Origin: PBB1 sp040400875 | Lineage (GTDB): Bacteria; Pseudomonadota; Gammaproteobacteria; Burkholderiales; Burkholderiaceae_C | Direction: 5' to 3' | Assembly: GCA_040400875.1 (NCBI GenBank) | Contig: JBBAPK010000043.1 | Span: forward strand, 1-21,545 | Length of the DNA: 21,545 nucleotides | The notes under the pieces: generated by a model | What the model saw: the letters and a program-made list of their open reading frames with translations, nothing else | Databases searched by the model: none | What the model was told of the DNA's origin: nothing | Position numbers and translations under genes: made by a program | Part shown: in pieces, positions 7,116 to 16,889 of the stretch | How positions within the stretch are numbered: the stretch's first letter is position 1 | How the letters are laid out: every line of letters begins with the position of its first letter

Positions 7116-10100
7116 ATGCTCAACCTTCACTTCAGCAACCGCTTCGACACCCTCACGCACGCCTTGCTGCGCCAACTGGCTGGCGCTCGTGGCGACGTGT
7201 TCGCGGCCGATCAGCTCATCGTGCCCAGCGCGGCGGTGCGTCGTGCCCTGACGCTGGCCATCGCTGATGACGGCGGCATCTGCGCCAACGTGAGGTTCGA
7301 CTTTCTGGCGCGCTGGCTGTGGCAGCAGGTGGGTCGCGTGGTGCCCGACGTGGCCGCCGAGTCGCCTTTCGTGCCGGACGTGCTGGCCTGGCGCCTGTAC
7401 AGCGCGCTGGGTGATGCCGCGCTGGTCAACGCCCACCCTCGGCTGGCCGGCTACCTGAGCAGTGCCGATGACGTGATGCGCTTCGAGCTCGCGCAGCGCG
7501 TGGCCGGGCTGATCGATCAGTACATCACCTACCGGCCCGACTGGCTCGACGCCTGGCTTCAGGGGCGCAGCGCCCTGCCCGCCTCGACAGCCGCATCAGC
7601 CCTGGCCGACGAAGCCTGGCAGGCCGCGCTGTGGCGGCGCATCAGCACCGAGCTGGGCGTGAGCGCTCAGCACCCGGCATGGCGTTTCATCGACACGCTG
7701 CAGCGTCTGGGCCCGTCCGGGACAATGCAAGCCGGGCTGCCAGCGTGCGCGCACGTCTTCGCGTTGTCGACCATGCCGCCGCAGCACATTGAGCTGCTCA
7801 AGGCCATCGCCAGCGTGAGCGAGGTGCATGTCTATGTGCTCAACCCCTGCGAGGCGTACTGGTTTGAGGTGATCGACCGGCGTCGCCTGAGTTACCTGGC
7901 CGCGCGCGGGCTGGCCGACGGCCATGAAGAAGGCAACCGCCTGCTCGCCGCCTGGGGCCGCAAGACGCAGTCGCACATCGATGGACTGGTCGATGCCATG
8001 GGCAGCGGCACCACCGACGACGGCGATTTCGTGCCCCACGGCGGCGACACGCTGCTCGCACACCTTCAAAACACCATCCTCGCGCTGGAACCGCTCGAAC
8101 CCGGGTCGGTGGCCATCGCCGACGACGACCGCAGCCTTGAAGTGCATGTGTGCCACTCGCTCACCCGCGAGCTTGAGGTGCTGCAAGACCATCTGCTGGG
8201 TCTGTTTGCGCAGGCGGCGGCTCGGGGTGAGGTGCTGAAACCTTCGAGCATCCTAGTGGTCACACCCGATCTTGAGGCCGCTGCGCCCTTGATCGACGCG
8301 GTGTTCGGCACCGCACCGAAAGACCGCCACCTGCCGCACACCATCACCGGGCGTGCGCGCAGCAGCGTCAATGCGCCGGCGCGTGCGTTGCTCGCGCTGC
8401 TGTCGCTGGCCGGCTCGCGGTTTGCGGCCAGCGCGGTGTTCGGCGTGCTGCAGCAAGCCATCGTGGCGCGGCGCTTTGGTCTCGACGACGCCGCGCTGCA
8501 GCAGGTGCACGACTGGATGCTGGCCTCGGGCATGCGCTGGGCGATCGACGCCGACCACCGCGCAAAGTTCGACGTGCCGGCCGACACGCGCCACACGCTG
8601 GCCGACGGCATGGACCGGCTGTTTCTGGGCTACGCGCTGCCGTCGGATGTGAGCGAGCCGTTCGACGGTGCGCTGCCGTGTGGCAATGCCGAGGGCTCGA
8701 GCGCAGTCGCGCTGGGCGCCTTCTGGCGCTACACCGACGCGCTGCAGCAACTGCACCGTTCGGTGGGCGTGGCGCAGGTGCCTGACGTGTGGTCCGCGCT
8801 GCTTCTCGAAGCCATCGACACCTTCATGCAGGCGCAGGGCACCGAGCTCGACGACCAGCGCGAGCTGCAAGACGCGGTGCGCGAACTGGCCGACAGCATG
8901 CGGCGCTGGGGCATCGAACAACCCGTGCCGCTGGCCGTGGTGCGCGCCGCGCTCGAGCAGTTGCTCGACGACCCGGCGCGCGGTGGCGTGCCCAGCGGCG
9001 GCATCACCTTCTCGTCGATGAGCAGCTTGCACACCGTGCCGTTTGACGTGGTGTGCGCCATCGGCTTGAACGACGGCGCTTTTCCAAGCACCAGCCGCCC
9101 GAGCGAATTCGACCTGATGGCCATCGCGCCACAACGCGGCGACCGCCAGCGCCGCGAAGACGAGCGCAACCTGTTTCTCGACTTGCTGCTGTCAGCGCGG
9201 CACAGCCTGTACCTCAGCCACACCGGACGCAGCGTGCGCGACAACTCGCCGCTGCCGCCGTCGGTGCTGGTGTCCGAACTGCTTGAAGTCGCCGTGCCCG
9301 CGATCGCCGACGACCCCGGCTCGGCCGACTCGCTGGCGCAGGCGCGACGCCGGCTGGTGGTCGAGCACCCGCTGCAGCCTTTTTCGCTTGAGGCCTTCAC
9401 CGACGGTGGCGACGTGCGGCTGCGCAGCTTCAACCGCGAGCTGGCCGAGGCGCTGCGGCTGGCTGCGCAAGAACCGCTGGAATTGCCGCAAAGCGTGGAG
9501 TTGGCCGCCGAAGAAGACCGATCAGGTGACGATGCCGACGACGGCGATGGCGTGATCGATGGTGACGGTGATGACGACGACGCCTCGCCCGAGCCGCAGC
9601 GCCCGTTCTTTGCCGTCAACGCCCCGCTGGCCGCACCCGGCCCTGAGTGGCGGGAGGTGTCGATCGCGCAGCTGGTCGAGTTCTTCCGCAACCCGTGCCG
9701 CTACCTGCTCAAGCACCGCCTGGGCATCGCCCTGCAACGCGACGAAGACGAGTTGCAAGACGACGAGCCCTTCGTGGCCGAATGGTCGGCCAGCACCGCG
9801 CTGGCTCAGCGGCTGCTGCCACGCGCGCTGCAAGGCACCGGCGCGGCCGAGTTGCGCGAGCTGGCCGCAGCCGGCACCGAGCTGCCCGGCGGTGCGCTGG
9901 GCGCGCAGTTGCTGGACCGCACGCTCGAATCGATGACCTCGTTTGCGGCCCGCGTGGTCGCGGCCACCGCCGAGCCTTGCCTGCCGGCGCATCACGCGCT
10001 GATCGACATCGACCTTGAGGGCGAGGCCTGGCGCTTGAGCGCCGGCTTTGCCGATCTGCGGCCCTCGGGTCTGGTGCGCTGGCGCTACGACGAGCGGCGC

Positions 10101-10520
10101 GCCACCGACGTGCTTGAAGCCTGGCTGCACCACCTCGCGCTGTGCGCCGACCCACCGGCGGGTGTGGAGCCGCGCACGCGCTGGCTCGCCAAATTCGATG
10201 AGCTGTGCTTTGCCGCACCGGCCGATCCGCGTGGCCTGTTGCGATCGCTGATCAGGATCTACCGCGACGGCCTGATCGCGCCGGTGCACTTCTTTCCCAA
10301 GGCGGCGTGGGCTTTGAAGGAACCTGGCGGCAGCCCGGCCAAGGCCCGCAGCAAGTGGACGGCCTCGCACCACGGCGGCCACGGGGAAGAAACCGACGCG
10401 GCCTATCGGCTGGCGCTGCGCGGTCTCGGTGATCCGCTCGACGAGCCGTTCAAGACGCTGGCCGAGGCGGTGTTCGGCCCCGTGGTGGCGCAACTCCAAG
10501 CCGAGGGCGTCGCGCCATGA
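7116..10520 (+). CDS. recC: Exodeoxyribonuclease V subunit gamma (RecC)
   Basis: RecC is the scaffold subunit of RecBCD, the helicase-nuclease that resects double-strand breaks. By family knowledge it has inactive helicase and nuclease folds, splits the duplex and reads Chi. The 1134-aa length is close to the E. coli protein (about 1120). The N-terminus MLNLHFSNRFDTL and the segments ITFSSMSSLHTVPFDVV (about 629-645), NDGAFPSTSRPSEFDLM and RREDERNLFLDLLLSAR are typical of RecC. Residues about 798-825 form a strongly acidic Asp/Gly linker before the C-terminal nuclease-like domain, which starts near VSIAQLVEFFRNPCRYLL. It overlaps recB by ATGA, so the operon runs recC-recB-recD without the ptrA protease gene that separates recC and recB in E. 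coli. The ribosome binding site is weak. Confidence 0.95.
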   Translation: MLNLHFSNRFDTLTHALLRQLAGARGDVFAADQLIVPSAAVRRALTLAIADDGGICANVRFDFLARWLWQQVGRVVPDVAAESPFVPDVLAWRLYSALGDAALVNAHPRLAGYLSSADDVMRFELAQRVAGLIDQYITYRPDWLDAWLQGRSALPASTAASALADEAWQAALWRRISTELGVSAQHPAWRFIDTLQRLGPSGTMQAGLPACAHVFALSTMPPQHIELLKAIASVSEVHVYVLNPCEAYWFEVIDRRRLSYLAARGLADGHEEGNRLLAAWGRKTQSHIDGLVDAMGSGTTDDGDFVPHGGDTLLAHLQNTILALEPLEPGSVAIADDDRSLEVHVCHSLTRELEVLQDHLLGLFAQAAARGEVLKPSSILVVTPDLEAAAPLIDAVFGTAPKDRHLPHTITGRARSSVNAPARALLALLSLAGSRFAASAVFGVLQQAIVARRFGLDDAALQQVHDWMLASGMRWAIDADHRAKFDVPADTRHTLADGMDRLFLGYALPSDVSEPFDGALPCGNAEGSSAVALGAFWRYTDALQQLHRSVGVAQVPDVWSALLLEAIDTFMQAQGTELDDQRELQDAVRELADSMRRWGIEQPVPLAVVRAALEQLLDDPARGGVPSGGITFSSMSSLHTVPFDVVCAIGLNDGAFPSTSRPSEFDLMAIAPQRGDRQRREDERNLFLDLLLSARHSLYLSHTGRSVRDNSPLPPSVLVSELLEVAVPAIADDPGSADSLAQARRRLVVEHPLQPFSLEAFTDGGDVRLRSFNRELAEALRLAAQEPLELPQSVELAAEEDRSGDDADDGDGVIDGDGDDDDASPEPQRPFFAVNAPLAAPGPEWREVSIAQLVEFFRNPCRYLLKHRLGIALQRDEDELQDDEPFVAEWSASTALAQRLLPRALQGTGAAELRELAAAGTELPGGALGAQLLDRTLESMTSFAARVVAATAEPCLPAHHALIDIDLEGEAWRLSAGFADLRPSGLVRWRYDERRATDVLEAWLHHLALCADPPAGVEPRTRWLAKFDELCFAAPADPRGLLRSLIRIYRDGLIAPVHFFPKAAWALKEPGGSPAKARSKWTASHHGGHGEETDAAYRLALRGLGDPLDEPFKTLAEAVFGPVVAQLQAEGVAP

Positions 10521-13500
10521 CCCCGACACCGCTGGACGTCTTCACCTGCCCGCTCGGTGGCATCCGCCTGATCGAGGCCTCAGCCGGCACCGGCAAGACC
10601 TGGAACATCTGCGCGCTGTACCTGAGGCTGCTGCTCGAGCGGCAGCTCGATGTGCAGCAGATTTTGGTGGTCACCTTCACCAAGGCGGCCACGGCCGAGC
10701 TGCGCGATCGCATCCGCAGCCGCATCGTGCAAACGCTGGACGAGCTGCGCGCACCGGGCAGCGCAGCCGCATCAGGCGATCCTTTTGTGGGCCAACTTCT
10801 CACCAGCCTGCGCAGCGTTCACGCGCTGGGCGACGAGGCGATGCGGCTATGGCTCGACGCCGCGCTGCAGACCTTTGACGAAGCGTCGATCTTCACCATC
10901 CACAGCTTTTGCCAGCGCGCGCTCGGCGATGCGCCCTTCACCGCCGGCGTGCCCATGAAGCTCGAGCCGATGCAAGACGACAGCGAGCTGGTTATGGAAG
11001 TGGTGCACGACTTCTGGCGCCGCCATGTGGCAGCCGACGCGACTTCGCCGGCTCTGGTCGGCCACCTGCTCAGCCGCAAGGACACGCCGGATCGATTCGC
11101 CAAGCTGCTCAAGCGGCAACTGGCCAAGCCGCTGTCCACGGCGATCTGGCCNNNNNNNNNNNNNNNNNNNNNNNNNNNNNNNNNNNNNNNNNNNNNNNNN
11201 NNNNNNNNNNNNNNNNNNNNNNNNNNNNNNNNNNNNNNNNNNNNNNNNNNNAGCTGCTCGCCCTGCGCCAAGCCGCCGACACCGCCCTCGATCTCGACCG
11301 CCTGCGCCTGCTGCGCGCACTGCTCACCGATGGCCCCGCCGCGCTGCGTCTGCTCAAACGCGACCGGCGCGTGATCGCCTTCGACGACATGCTCTACAAC
11401 CTGCACGAGCGGCTGACCTCAGGCGACAGCCCCGACCTGGCCGCCACGCTCAAGGCGCGCTTCCCGGCCGCGCTGATCGACGAGTTTCAAGACACCGATC
11501 CGCTGCAGTTCGCGGTGTTCCAAACGCTCTACGGCGACGACAGCTCGCCGCTGTTTCTGGTGGGCGACCCCAAGCAGGCGATCTACAGCTTTCGCAACGC
11601 CGATCTGCCGACCTATCTGCAAGCGCGCGCGGGGGCGGCGCAGGTCTACACGCTGAGCGAAAACCAGCGCTCGACGGCACCGCTGCTGCACGGCCTGAAC
11701 GCGCTGTTCGGGCGCAACGACCGCGCCTTCATGCTGCCGGGGCTGACCTACCAGTCAGTGGATTACGGTGCCAAGAAGCGCCACGCGCTGGTCGATGCCA
11801 CCGAGCCGCGCGCGCCGCTGCAGTTGTGGTCGCTGCCGCAAGGCGACGATTGCCAGCCGGTTCCGAAGCCGCAAGCCATGCTTGCCGCGATGGGGGCCTG
11901 CGCCGGCGAGATCGCCCGGCTGATCGGCGCGGCGCAGCACGGGCACATCACGCTGGCTGGCCGCGCGCTCGCGGCCGGCGACATCGCGGTGCTGGTGCGC
12001 AGCCACGCGCACGGCAGCCAGATGCGCCGCGCGCTGGCTGAGCTCGGCGTGGGCAGCGTCGAGCTGTCGCAAGCCAGCGTGTTTGCGAGCAACGACGCTG
12101 AAGAACTCGAGCGCGTGCTGGCCGCCATCCTCGAGCCCACCCGCGAGCGCTTGCTGCGCGCGGCGCTGGCCACCGAGTTGCTGGGGCGCGATGCCGCGGC
12201 CATCGAGGCGATCTCGGGCAATGAGCTTGAGCTGCTGGCACTGATCAAGCGCTGCTCCGATCACCGCGATCTGTGGCTCAAGCGCGGCGTGGGCGTGATG
12301 CTCAGGCGCTGGATGGTCGACGAGCGTGTGAGCGAGCGGCTGCTGGCGCGCGCCGATGGCGAGCGGCGCATGACAAACCTGCTGCACCTGTGCGAATGCC
12401 TGCACGAAGCCTCGCAAGGCGCCAGCGGCCAGGTCTCGCCCGAAGCGCTGCTGCGCTGGCTGCACAACCAGCGCACGCAGGGCCGGCGTGACGAGGCCAC
12501 GCAACTGCGGCTGGAATCCGACCGCAATCTGGTGCAGATCGTCACCGTGCACAAGGCCAAGGGGCTGGAGTACCCGATCGTGTTCTGCCCGGCGCTGTGG
12601 GATGGCCGGCCGGCCGATTTCCCCAGCGGCCTCGACGGCAAGGAGTACCACGACGATCACGATCAGCCGGTGGTCGACTTCCGCCCTGACTTCGACAAGT
12701 CGGTGGACACCGGCGGCGCCATCAAGCAAGGGCTGGCCATCGAGAACGCCGCCGAAACCCTGCGCCTGATCTACGTGGCGCTCACGCGTGCGGTGCACCG
12801 TTGCTATCTGGTGGTGGGCTCGTACACCAGCAAAGGCACGTCATTCACCGAGGCCAACCACAGCCTGCTCAACTGGCTGGCGGCGGGTCAGGGCCACGAG
12901 CCCGAGGCTTGGTTGAAAGCCAAGCCGTCATCGGCCGAGATCGCTGCGGCGTGGACGCAGCTGGCCGCCGATCACGCGAGGGACATCGACCTGTCGCCGC
13001 TGCCCACCGCGCCGTTCACACCGCTTGCGCTGCAGCGCCCGGATCCCGACACGCTGGCCGCGCTGGACCCGCCAGACAGCATCCCCAAGGCCTGGCGCAT
13101 CGGCAGCTACAGCAGCCTGGCCCACGGCACGCCGCACGAGGGCGCGGCCGTCGACCATGACCTGCGCGCGGGCGAAACAACGCCCCCGCCGACAGCGCTT
13201 CCGGCGGCCGCGCCGTTCAACGCGGCAGACGACGACATCCTGCGTTTTCCGCGCGGGCCGGTGGCCGGCGAATGCATGCACACCGTGTTCGAGCGCGCCG
13301 ACTTCACCGATGCGCAGACCTGGGACGGCGCCATAACCACCGGCTTGCGGCTGCACCCGCAAAGCCTGCGCCCCGGTCAGATCAACGGTGATGCGGCCAC
13401 GCTGCTGCCGGCCATGCTCGGCCGCATGCTCGGCGACGTGCTGCACACGCCGCTGCCCGGCGGCTTCACGCTGGCCAACGTGCCGCTGCAGCGCCGGCTG

Positions 13501-13968
13501 GTCGAGCTCGAGTTCAGCCTGCCGTCCAGACATCTGGCCGCCAGCGATCTGGCCACCGCGATGCGCGCCCACGGCTACCCGGTGCCAGCGCTCGATTTCG
13601 GCTCGCTCGAGGGCTACCTGCGCGGCTTCATCGATCTGCTGTTCGAGCACAACGGGCGCTTCTACGTGCTCGACTGGAAATCCAACCACCTGGGCGATGG
13701 GCCTAATCAGTACGGCCAGGCCCACCTGCATGCCGCCATGACAGTCAACGGCTACCACCTGCAATACCTGCTCTACACGGTGGCGGTGCACCGCTACTTA
13801 CAGCAGCGCATGGCCGGCTACCAGTACGCCAAGCACTTCGGCGGCGTGCTCTACCTGTTCGTGCGCGGCGTGCGCCCCGGCTGGCGCGATATCAACGGCG
13901 TGGCGACCGGCGTGTACGCCCACCAGCCCTCGCTCGCGTGCGTACAGCGCCTGTCGGCCCTGCTCTGA
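10517..13968 (+). CDS. recB: Exodeoxyribonuclease V subunit beta (RecB), interrupted by an assembly gap
   Basis: RecB is the 3'-5' SF1 helicase and the only nuclease of RecBCD. Before the gap: Walker A SAGTGKT with Lys27, motif Ia TFTKAATAELRDRI, and FTIHSFCQRAL. After the gap: motif II DEFQDTDP, motif III GDPKQAIYSFRNAD, motif IV NQRST, motif V VHKAKGLEYPIVF, and motif VI LIYVALTRAVHR. The C-terminal nuclease domain holds the FIDLLFEHN and DWKSN residues (Asp and Lys encoded near 13672-13680), so it should be catalytically competent. The reading frame is 2 before the 100-N run and 1 after it. This reflects the unknown gap length, not a mutation. About 1117 residues are visible. Comparison with the roughly 1180-aa E. 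coli protein and with the usual distance from Walker A to DEFQDTD suggests several tens to about a hundred residues are missing. It starts in an ATGA overlap with recC. Confidence 0.95.
11152..11251. other. Assembly gap (100 N) inside recB
   Basis: Exactly 100 N in a row, the conventional size for a gap of unknown length. The RecB frame differs on the two sides, so the true length is not 100 unless an error is present nearby. The missing DNA belongs to the RecB region between motif Ia and motif II. Confidence 0.98.
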
Positions 13969-13985
13969 TCGACCCAGCCAAGCGC

Positions 13986-15947
13986 ATGAACACCTCACCA
14001 TCCACACCCAACTCAGACGCCGAACAGCTCGCGCAAGGCTTTGCGTTGCACGTCGAGCAGTGGCTGCGGCGGCAAGGCTGCGACGCCGCGACGATCGATA
14101 CGCTGCGCCATGCCGCCCATGCGGTGAGCTTGGCCACCAGCGACGGCCATGTGTGTATCGCGCTGGCTGAGGTGGCCGCCTCGATGGCCGGCGCCACCGG
14201 CGTCGATGCGCTGCGCTCGACGCTGCGGGGCTCGGGCGTGGTGGGCACGCCATCGGCGCCGGGTTCGCTGCCGCTGATCCTCGATGAGCAGAACCGGCTC
14301 TACCTGCACCGCTACTTCAACTACGAGCAACGCCTGGCGCGCCGGCTGATGCACGCAGCCAGCGCGCCGCCGTGCGCGGTGAGCGAGCGGGCGCGCGCGC
14401 AGCTCCATGCGCTGTTCGAGGCGAATGCACAACGCACCCACGGCGCGGCCGATTGGCAAAAGCTGGCCGCCGCGCTGGCCTTGCGCCAACACCTCACTGT
14501 CATCAGCGGCGGCCCGGGCACCGGCAAGACGACCACCGTGGTCAACCTGCTGGCCTGCCTGATCGCTCAAGACCCCGGCTGCCGCATCGCCCTGGCCGCG
14601 CCCACCGGCAAGGCGGCCGCGCGCATGCTCGAAGCACTGCGAGCGCGCGCCGATCACCTGCCGGATCACATCCGCGATCGGCTGCCCACCGCGTCATTCA
14701 CCATCCACCGGTTGCTCGGGGTGACGCCCGCCGGCGGCTTTGTGCACCACGCCGGCAAGCCGCTGGCCATTGACGCGCTGGTGGTCGACGAGGCCTCGAT
14801 GCTCGATCTGTCGCTGGCCACGCAACTGCTCGAAGCCGTGAGCGACACCGCTCGCATCATCTTGCTGGGCGACAAGGACCAGCTCTCGGCGGTGGAGTCG
14901 GGCGCGGTGTTTTCGGAGCTGAGCGCCGACCCAAGTCTCAGCAGCGCCTGCCAACACGGTCTGGCCGAGTGGTGCGGCCTGAGCGTCGAGCAGATCACGC
15001 CGCCGGCGGCCAGTCAGCCCAGCGCGCTGCAAGACACGGCCGTGTGGTTCAACCAGAACTTCCGCTTCGCCGCCGACTCGGGCATCGGACGGCTGGCTGC
15101 CGACATCAACCATGCACGCGCCGACGAGGCCATCGCTTGGCTGCGCGACGGCCAAGACGCCTCAGTCCGCTGGCTCGACGACAGCGACGCCGCACCCGGC
15201 GAGCCCACGCTGCAGCACCTGCAGCACCTGCGGCACCTGCAGTACCTGCAGCACCTGTCGCTGGGCTACGCGCCCTACTTTGAGGCGGTGCGCCGCGACC
15301 CCACCGACCATGCGGCCATCACCCGCGCCTTCGATGCCTTTCGGGTGCTGTGCGCGGTACGCGAAGGCCCGCGCGGCGTGCTCGCCATCAACGAGCTGAT
15401 GACACGTCGCGCCCGCGAACACCTCGGCCTGGCACCGACGGGCGGCCGCGATGGCGCCTCGGCCTGGTACCCGGGCCGACCGGTGATGGTGTTGCGCAAC
15501 GACCCGCTGCTCAAGCTGTTCAACGGCGACATCGGCATCGCGCTGCCGGCAGCAGTGAGCGCAGGCGGCGCGGGCGTCAATGACGCTGGCTCAACGAATG
15601 AGCTGCTGGTGTGGTTTCCCGAAGCCGGTGGCGGTTTTCGGGCGGTGGCCCCGGTGCGCCTGCCCGCGCACCAGACGGCCTACGCGATGACAGTGCACAA
15701 GGCGCAGGGCTCGGAATTCAACGACGTGCTGGTGCTGTTGCCCAGCCAACGCAGCCGCGTCGTCACGCGCGAGTTGCTCTACACCGCGGTGACGCGGGCG
15801 CGCCAGCGCGTGGCCATCGCCTCCAGTGCCGAGGTGCTGAAGGCTGCCATCACGACATCCACCGTGCGCCACGGCGGGCTGCTGTCGCGGCTGAGCGAGG
15901 CGGGACGCAACGAAAAGCAGGATCGATACCTGGATGTCCCCGGTTAG
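13986..15947 (+). CDS. recD: Exodeoxyribonuclease V subunit alpha (RecD)
   Basis: RecD is the fast 5'-3' SF1B helicase of RecBCD. I take the ATG at 13986 (MNTSPSTPNSD), 17 bp after the recB stop. A GTG at 13938 would overlap recB by 31 bp and adds a leader unlike the family. The protein has 653 aa, against about 608 in E. coli. Walker A GGPGTGKT is at 175-182 (Lys181), APTGKAAARM at 205-214, Walker B VVDEASMLDL at 266-275, motif III LGDKDQLSAVESG at 294-306, and the C-terminal motifs TVHKAQGSEFNDV and LLYTAVTRAR. The extra length is partly explained by a run of Leu-Gln-His triplets at 409-424, encoded by a 9-bp tandem repeat. The 5' end has no strong ribosome binding site, so coupling to recB is likely. 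Confidence 0.95.
   Translation: MNTSPSTPNSDAEQLAQGFALHVEQWLRRQGCDAATIDTLRHAAHAVSLATSDGHVCIALAEVAASMAGATGVDALRSTLRGSGVVGTPSAPGSLPLILDEQNRLYLHRYFNYEQRLARRLMHAASAPPCAVSERARAQLHALFEANAQRTHGAADWQKLAAALALRQHLTVISGGPGTGKTTTVVNLLACLIAQDPGCRIALAAPTGKAAARMLEALRARADHLPDHIRDRLPTASFTIHRLLGVTPAGGFVHHAGKPLAIDALVVDEASMLDLSLATQLLEAVSDTARIILLGDKDQLSAVESGAVFSELSADPSLSSACQHGLAEWCGLSVEQITPPAASQPSALQDTAVWFNQNFRFAADSGIGRLAADINHARADEAIAWLRDGQDASVRWLDDSDAAPGEPTLQHLQHLRHLQYLQHLSLGYAPYFEAVRRDPTDHAAITRAFDAFRVLCAVREGPRGVLAINELMTRRAREHLGLAPTGGRDGASAWYPGRPVMVLRNDPLLKLFNGDIGIALPAAVSAGGAGVNDAGSTNELLVWFPEAGGGFRAVAPVRLPAHQTAYAMTVHKAQGSEFNDVLVLLPSQRSRVVTRELLYTAVTRARQRVAIASSAEVLKAAITTSTVRHGGLLSRLSEAGRNEKQDRYLDVPG
15210..15257 (+). 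repeat. In-frame 9-bp tandem repeat in recD
   Basis: Five copies of CTGCAGCAC occur back to back (15210-15218, 15219-15227, 15228-15236 with CGG, 15237-15245 with TAC, 15246-15254) plus a final CTG. They encode LQH, LQH, LRH, LQY, LQH, L. Because the unit is a multiple of three, copy-number change would keep the frame. Confidence 0.9.
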
Positions 15948-15953
15948 GGGCGA

Positions 15954-15982
15954 TTGACAGTGGGCAAGGCGGCAACCAAACT
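15954..15982 (+). promoter_or_regulatory. Possible sigma-70 promoter for the DUF4344 gene
   Basis: A perfect TTGACA (15954-15959) is followed after 17 bp by CAAACT (15977-15982), which matches three of six -10 positions including the last T. It lies just after the recD stop and 45 bp before the ATG at 16028. The weak -10 keeps confidence low. Confidence 0.3.
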
Positions 15983-16027
15983 CCACACACTTCTAAGCAC
16001 TCAGCGGCCACGCGGGTCGCAAAGCTC

Positions 16028-16822
16028 ATGTATCGCGAAGTCATTGCAGTGATCTTGTTGTTCGGCGCCGTCAGCACCTTTGCGGTTGAACCGCAGCGCA
16101 AATCCCGGGTGCAGGTTGAGTACGTTGAACCATCGAACAAAGCACTTGTGGAGGTGCTCGTTGAGTTGCGAGAAGCGCAGGCGCTCGAGTGGCTTGCGAC
16201 ACAAATTGACCAAAGGTTCAAGTTGCCTGGGCCGCTGCTGCTATCCGCACAGGAGTGCGGCATGGCAAACGCCTTGTACGCCCCTCAAGAAAAGACGATC
16301 GTCATCTGCCTTGAATTGCTACCGGCGCTGGGTCAGAGCCTTTTGCGTGATCGAAAACTCAGGCGTGATCAGGAGAGTGCAGACGCCATGATGGTCGGAG
16401 CGCTTGAATTCATGGCGCTCCACGAGGTTGGTCATGCCGTCATCGACCTTTACTCGCTGCCGGTCCTAGGCCGTGAAGAGGACGCTGCAGACCAGATCGC
16501 CGCCTACCTGCTGCTCACCGACAGCGACACCGAGACCAGAACCTACGGCGTCGCAGGTGCGCTGTGGTTCTTCAGGACTGTGCGCAGCCGGTTCACCTTG
16601 CATAACCTTTCCAACGAGCACGGCCTGAGTCAACAACGCGAAGTCAATCTGGCTTGCTGGGCCTACGGCAGCAACGACGATGAATTTGAGTGGGCCCTGG
16701 AGGAAGGTCGCGTCTCCGCCGATCGGGCGAATCGCTGTGCGGTGGAATATCAAAAACTCAATTCAGCCGTTCAACGGCTGCTGGGCAAGAACCTGCTGCC
16801 AAGCCCGGCGAGTCCTGGGTGA
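16028..16822 (+). CDS. DUF4344 family putative metallopeptidase, secreted
   Basis: This is a 264-aa protein with a signal peptide (hydrophobic residues 5-19, cleavage near FAVEPQ). It matches the DUF4344 layout: PGPLLLSAQECGMANALYAP at 67-86, followed by IVICLELL, then a zinc-binding HEVGH at 132-136 and, about 13 residues later, GREEDAADQIAAY, where Glu150 or Glu151 is the likely third ligand. It therefore probably acts as a periplasmic or secreted metallopeptidase, but no substrate is known for the family. The ATG at 16028 is chosen because it gives the signal peptide. The same frame is open far upstream through recD, without meaning. The base composition is clearly lower in GC than recD: 31 of 60 bases at 16121-16180 are G or C, against 47 of 60 at 14581-14640. 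This suggests separate acquisition. Confidence 0.85.
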   Translation: MYREVIAVILLFGAVSTFAVEPQRKSRVQVEYVEPSNKALVEVLVELREAQALEWLATQIDQRFKLPGPLLLSAQECGMANALYAPQEKTIVICLELLPALGQSLLRDRKLRRDQESADAMMVGALEFMALHEVGHAVIDLYSLPVLGREEDAADQIAAYLLLTDSDTETRTYGVAGALWFFRTVRSRFTLHNLSNEHGLSQQREVNLACWAYGSNDDEFEWALEEGRVSADRANRCAVEYQKLNSAVQRLLGKNLLPSPASPG

Positions 16823-16889
16823 TCGCTGCTCGGGTTCAATGCAAACCCACCCACCAGCAAACTGACTCAGCGCGTCTGGCCGCGGCCGA

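Noticed and set aside
9522..10529. 335-codon minus-strand open frame opposite recC
   Set aside because: RecC on the plus strand is clearly real, and the antisense translation has the biased Arg/Gln/His composition of a shadow frame.
12928..13791. 287-codon minus-strand frame opposite recB
   Set aside because: It lies over conserved RecB motifs, including the nuclease domain, and its own translation has no recognisable feature.
10517..13968. recB as a frameshifted pseudogene
   Set aside because: The only frame change coincides with the 100-N gap, and all helicase and nuclease motifs are intact on both sides.
13938..13985. GTG start for recD at 13938
   Set aside because: It overlaps recB by 31 bp and adds a non-conserved leader. 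The ATG at 13986 is the simpler start.
15210..15257. Possible CRISPR-like repeat
   Set aside because: The units are 9 bp, contiguous without spacers, and in frame with RecD.
15611..16027. In-frame upstream extension of the DUF4344 gene through recD
   Set aside because: The extension is out of frame with recD, Arg/Ala-rich like other high-GC shadow frames, and would bury the clear signal peptide at 16028.
16878..16887. GGCCGCGGCC palindrome between convergent genes
   Set aside because: A 10-bp GC palindrome is expected by chance in DNA this rich in G and C, and it lacks a T-run or other terminator feature.
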